DNA of 64,000 bases from Bacillota bacterium (GTDB taxonomy: Bacteria; Bacillota_I; Bacilli_A; Erysipelotrichales; Erysipelotrichaceae): the NCBI GenBank assembly GCA_023388995.1, contig JAEWFD010000025.1, positions 1 through 64,000 of the forward strand, written 5' to 3'. Positions 61,966-64,000 of the stretch are shown piece by piece. The position numbers were made by a program, and so were the translations under genes. The stretch's first letter is position 1. Each line of letters opens with the position of its first letter. Under the pieces are notes generated by a model. It was not told the origin of the DNA. It searched no databases and saw nothing but the letters and a program-made list of their open reading frames with translations.

Positions 61966-62505
61966 TCACCTGCTTTCTCTCAATAACTCTGCTTTTAATG
62001 ATTGAATCCGATATTTCATTGATCCATCAATGACTTGATCTTCAACCACAACCTTGACACCTGAAATCAAATCTTTATCGATTCGGTTTACAAAAGAAAC
62101 CCGATATCCAATCTTGGCACCAACAGAAGCTTCAATTGCTTGCAATTGATCTTCTTCCAGTTCGTTAACAGAATACACGATTCCTTCTTTGATTTGCTTG
62201 CTTTCATTGCATAGAGAATTAAAGGCATTTGTGATTTCCAGAATTCCTTTGATTCTTTTTTTATCAACCAAAAGCAATAAAAAATGCAGTACTTCTTTAT
62301 CCAGTTTTTCAGAAAAAACGTTCTTTAATACTTCTTTCTTCTCAACATCTGCGATTCGATAATGAGCAAAAAAAGCCAGATACTCCTTATTTTGCACAAA
62401 AATTTGCTTCACTTTCTTCATCTGCTCTTGCCATGCATCAATGTTGTTTCGTTCATCGGCAAGTTCAAATAAAGCTCTCGCATAGCGGTTGGCAATCTGA
62501 CTCAT
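61966..62505 (-). CDS. atpH: F-type ATP synthase delta subunit
   Basis: 179 residues; joins the peripheral stalk to F1. The N-terminal six-helix domain (NRYARALFELADERNNI) and the C-terminal motif ISGVKVVVEDQVIDGSMKYRIQSLK (in part) are present. Start overlaps the atpF stop by 4 nt (ATGA). Confidence 0.95.
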   Translation of the reverse strand: MSQIANRYARALFELADERNNIDAWQEQMKKVKQIFVQNKEYLAFFAHYRIADVEKKEVLKNVFSEKLDKEVLHFLLLLVDKKRIKGILEITNAFNSLCNESKQIKEGIVYSVNELEEDQLQAIEASVGAKIGYRVSFVNRIDKDLISGVKVVVEDQVIDGSMKYRIQSLKAELLRESR

Positions 62506-63014
62506 CGTGCAACTTCTTTCACGAAGCGCTCAATTGCTTTGCGATCTTCATCTTCTGTTGCTTTTCCTACCAGCAATTTCTCAGCCGCAGCCATAGCAAC
62601 GTCAACAATCTCTTTTGCGACATCATCGCGCATCGCTTGCTTCTCAAATGAAATCTCACGACGAGCAGCTTCCAGTTTCCCTTCTGCTTCTTGTTTTGCG
62701 TCTTTAACTATCGAATCTTTTAATGACAAGCCATCTTGCTTTGCTTTATCAAGCAGATCTCTTGCTTGTGCTCCGGCGGATTTCAATTGTGCCGCAGCAT
62801 CACTATGTAAGCTTTGCGCTTCCACTTTCAACGCTTCCGCATCTGCTATTTGTGCCTGTGCATACTCTGCCCGCTTATTTAGATATTCGCGAGCAGGAAT
62901 CCACAACAACTGTTTTACAAAATAAAATAAAATAGCAGTTGAGAGCAATTGAACTATGATTGTTCCCAAATTGGGAAGCAAATCTCCTGCAATATTAAAA
63001 GTCAATGCTACCAC
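62502..63014 (-). CDS. atpF: F-type ATP synthase b subunit
   Basis: 170 residues; peripheral stalk. One membrane helix (about 15-35; TIIVQLLSTAILFYFVKQLLW), then a long charged, Ala-rich coiled coil to the C-terminus. A single b gene, as in Bacillus. Preceded by AGGAGG; 27 nt after atpE. Confidence 0.95.
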   Translation of the reverse strand: MVALTFNIAGDLLPNLGTIIVQLLSTAILFYFVKQLLWIPAREYLNKRAEYAQAQIADAEALKVEAQSLHSDAAAQLKSAGAQARDLLDKAKQDGLSLKDSIVKDAKQEAEGKLEAARREISFEKQAMRDDVAKEIVDVAMAAAEKLLVGKATEDEDRKAIERFVKEVAR

Positions 63015-63041
63015 CTCCTGTAGTTATAGGACCTGGTAGGC

Positions 63042-63278
63042 CTATCTAAATACGAAAATCAATAAGAACGCAATCAACATCCCGTAGATTGCACAAGTTT
63101 CCGCAACCGCACATCCCAAGATCAACATGGAACGGATTTTACCTTCTGCTTCCGGGTTCTTACCAACAGCCTCAACAGCTTTACCAGCTGCATACCCCTG
63201 CCCGATCCCTGTCATCATACCTGTAAATACTGCAATACCTGCTCCAATTGCTACTAAACCTCTGCCGATTCCTTCCAT
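63042..63278 (-). CDS. atpE: F-type ATP synthase c subunit with Na+-type ligand set
   Basis: 78 residues forming a two-helix hairpin; the subunit of the rotor ring. The ion-binding Glu60 is in GCAVAETCAIYG. Compared with the Na+-translocating Ilyobacter tartaricus subunit, the ligand equivalents are Gln27 (Q32), Val58 (63), Glu60 (E65), Thr61 (S66) and Tyr65 (Y70); GIGQGYAAGKAVE is nearly identical. This points to Na+ rather than H+ coupling, an inference from known c-ring signatures. Confidence 0.96.
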   Translation of the reverse strand: MEGIGRGLVAIGAGIAVFTGMMTGIGQGYAAGKAVEAVGKNPEAEGKIRSMLILGCAVAETCAIYGMLIAFLLIFVFR

Positions 63279-63299
63279 AAGTAATTCCTCCTATTTCTA

Positions 63300-63995
63300 T
63301 TAATTCTCACTTGGAAGCTCATTTCCAATATAAACCATTGTCAATGTGATAAAAATAAACATTTGTATGCTACCTGAAAATATATCGAAGTAAGCATGTA
63401 AGACTGGCGCTACAATAGGGCCAATAAAATTAAACTTGCCAATGAATGGTACCATTGACGACAACCAACCTGTGAATGTATAAACCAAGGTCATAATGAC
63501 GGACCCGCTGACCAAGTTGCCAAATAAACGAAGTGACATGGATATCAGCGGTGCAATCTTCCCAAAGAAGTTTGGGATAATAAATGGTACAATCGGTTCT
63601 ATGAACCCATGCATATAAGCACCAAAGCCATTTGTTTTGAGGGCTTCAATTTCCCGCATAACCAGCGTAATCAATGCCAGTGAGAAAGTCACACTGTAAT
63701 TGGATGTCGGTGGCTTTAATGCCAATAATCCAATGAGATTGCTGGTTAGCAAGTACAATGCTAACGTACCAATATAGGGTGCCAACGTCAAAGCCTTTTT
63801 GGGATTTGTATTCTCAGTCACTAATTTATCCAGTGTGCTTACAATTAGCGTGGAAACTAGAACCAGACCAGTTGGTTTTGCCATCACATCTGCTTTTTTG
63901 ATTGCTTGGCTGCAAAAGTAGCAGAAACAAATCAAAACAGCAGTAATCCCAACGATCATAAATACATCAGTTTGGATCGTAATTACATATCCCAT
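63300..63995 (-). CDS. atpB: F-type ATP synthase a subunit (5' end at window edge)
   Basis: At least 231 residues; stator half-channel. The essential Arg is in ISMSLRLFGNLVSGSVIM (near 157), and LHAYFDIFSGSIQMFIFITLTMVYI closes the last helix. Five or six membrane helices. An ATG is available at 63995, but only 5 nt remain before the window end, so a longer N-terminus, a ribosome binding site and any atpI gene cannot be judged. 21 nt before atpE. Confidence 0.93.
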   Translation of the reverse strand: MGYVITIQTDVFMIVGITAVLICFCYFCSQAIKKADVMAKPTGLVLVSTLIVSTLDKLVTENTNPKKALTLAPYIGTLALYLLTSNLIGLLALKPPTSNYSVTFSLALITLVMREIEALKTNGFGAYMHGFIEPIVPFIIPNFFGKIAPLISMSLRLFGNLVSGSVIMTLVYTFTGWLSSMVPFIGKFNFIGPIVAPVLHAYFDIFSGSIQMFIFITLTMVYIGNELPSEN

Positions 63996-64000
63996 ATAGG

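Noticed and set aside
1..64000. tRNA, rRNA, CRISPR array, intact insertion sequence or prophage genes
   Set aside because: None was seen on either strand; short repeats are limited to 19.5-21.0 kb and are not spaced like a CRISPR.

Overview
The window looks like a chromosomal segment of a moderately low-GC, spore-forming Firmicute, probably of the Erysipelotrichia / Clostridium innocuum type. This rests on gene content and order: the hslO-ftsH-hpt-tilS-spoIIE block beside lysS, the DUF1146-spoIID-spoIIQ-mbl block, a single-chain clostridial/streptococcal PurL, and an F-type ATP synthase operon. The genus is inference; no rRNA is present.

Layout. 1-1.6 kb: a lipoprotein gene. 1.6-15.1 kb (minus strand): a complete IMP-synthesis operon, purE-K-L-C-F-M-N-H-D-B, read behind a long leader. 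The leader holds a short Phe-rich open reading frame, an intrinsic terminator, a guanine-type purine riboswitch and a second terminator. 15.3-19.5 kb: a MerR-RDD membrane regulator (+), then a LytTR / DUF3021 / ABC-ATPase / permease module (-). 19.5-22.4 kb: a patch of accessory DNA with inverted repeats, 10-bp tandem repeats, a GNAT gene, a decayed second copy of the lysS 3' end and an AlbA_2-type gene. 22.5-33.8 kb (minus): lysS, a DUF3781/Imm5-like fusion, a GrpB-family gene, dusB, hslO, ftsH, hpt, tilS, spoIIE and a PemK/MazF-like gene. 33.8-36.5 kb: small accessory genes. 36.5-40.7 kb (minus): tagO/wecA-like, mbl/mreB, spoIIQ, spoIID and DUF1146.

41-57.7 kb is metabolic and regulatory: an XRE membrane regulator, asd, an antiporter with a divergent LysR gene, an mhqO-mhqR-mhqD quinone/electrophile-response operon with a perfect palindromic operator, a MerR-GyrI regulator, pncB, a DsrE-like gene, an AraC-GyrI regulator, aspartokinase-hom facing divergent thrC-thrB-ACT, and a secreted protein of unknown function. 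Together with asd these give aspartate kinase to threonine synthase, the complete route from aspartate to threonine. 57.8-64 kb (minus): atpB-E-F-H-A-G-D-C, with atpB at the window edge. The c subunit carries the ligand residues typical of Na+-translocating rings.

Most minus-strand operons are tightly packed, with start/stop overlaps of 1-13 nt. Start sites were chosen by Shine-Dalgarno spacing and family N-termini; several differ from the longest open frame. No tRNA, rRNA, CRISPR array, intact transposase or integrase was seen.
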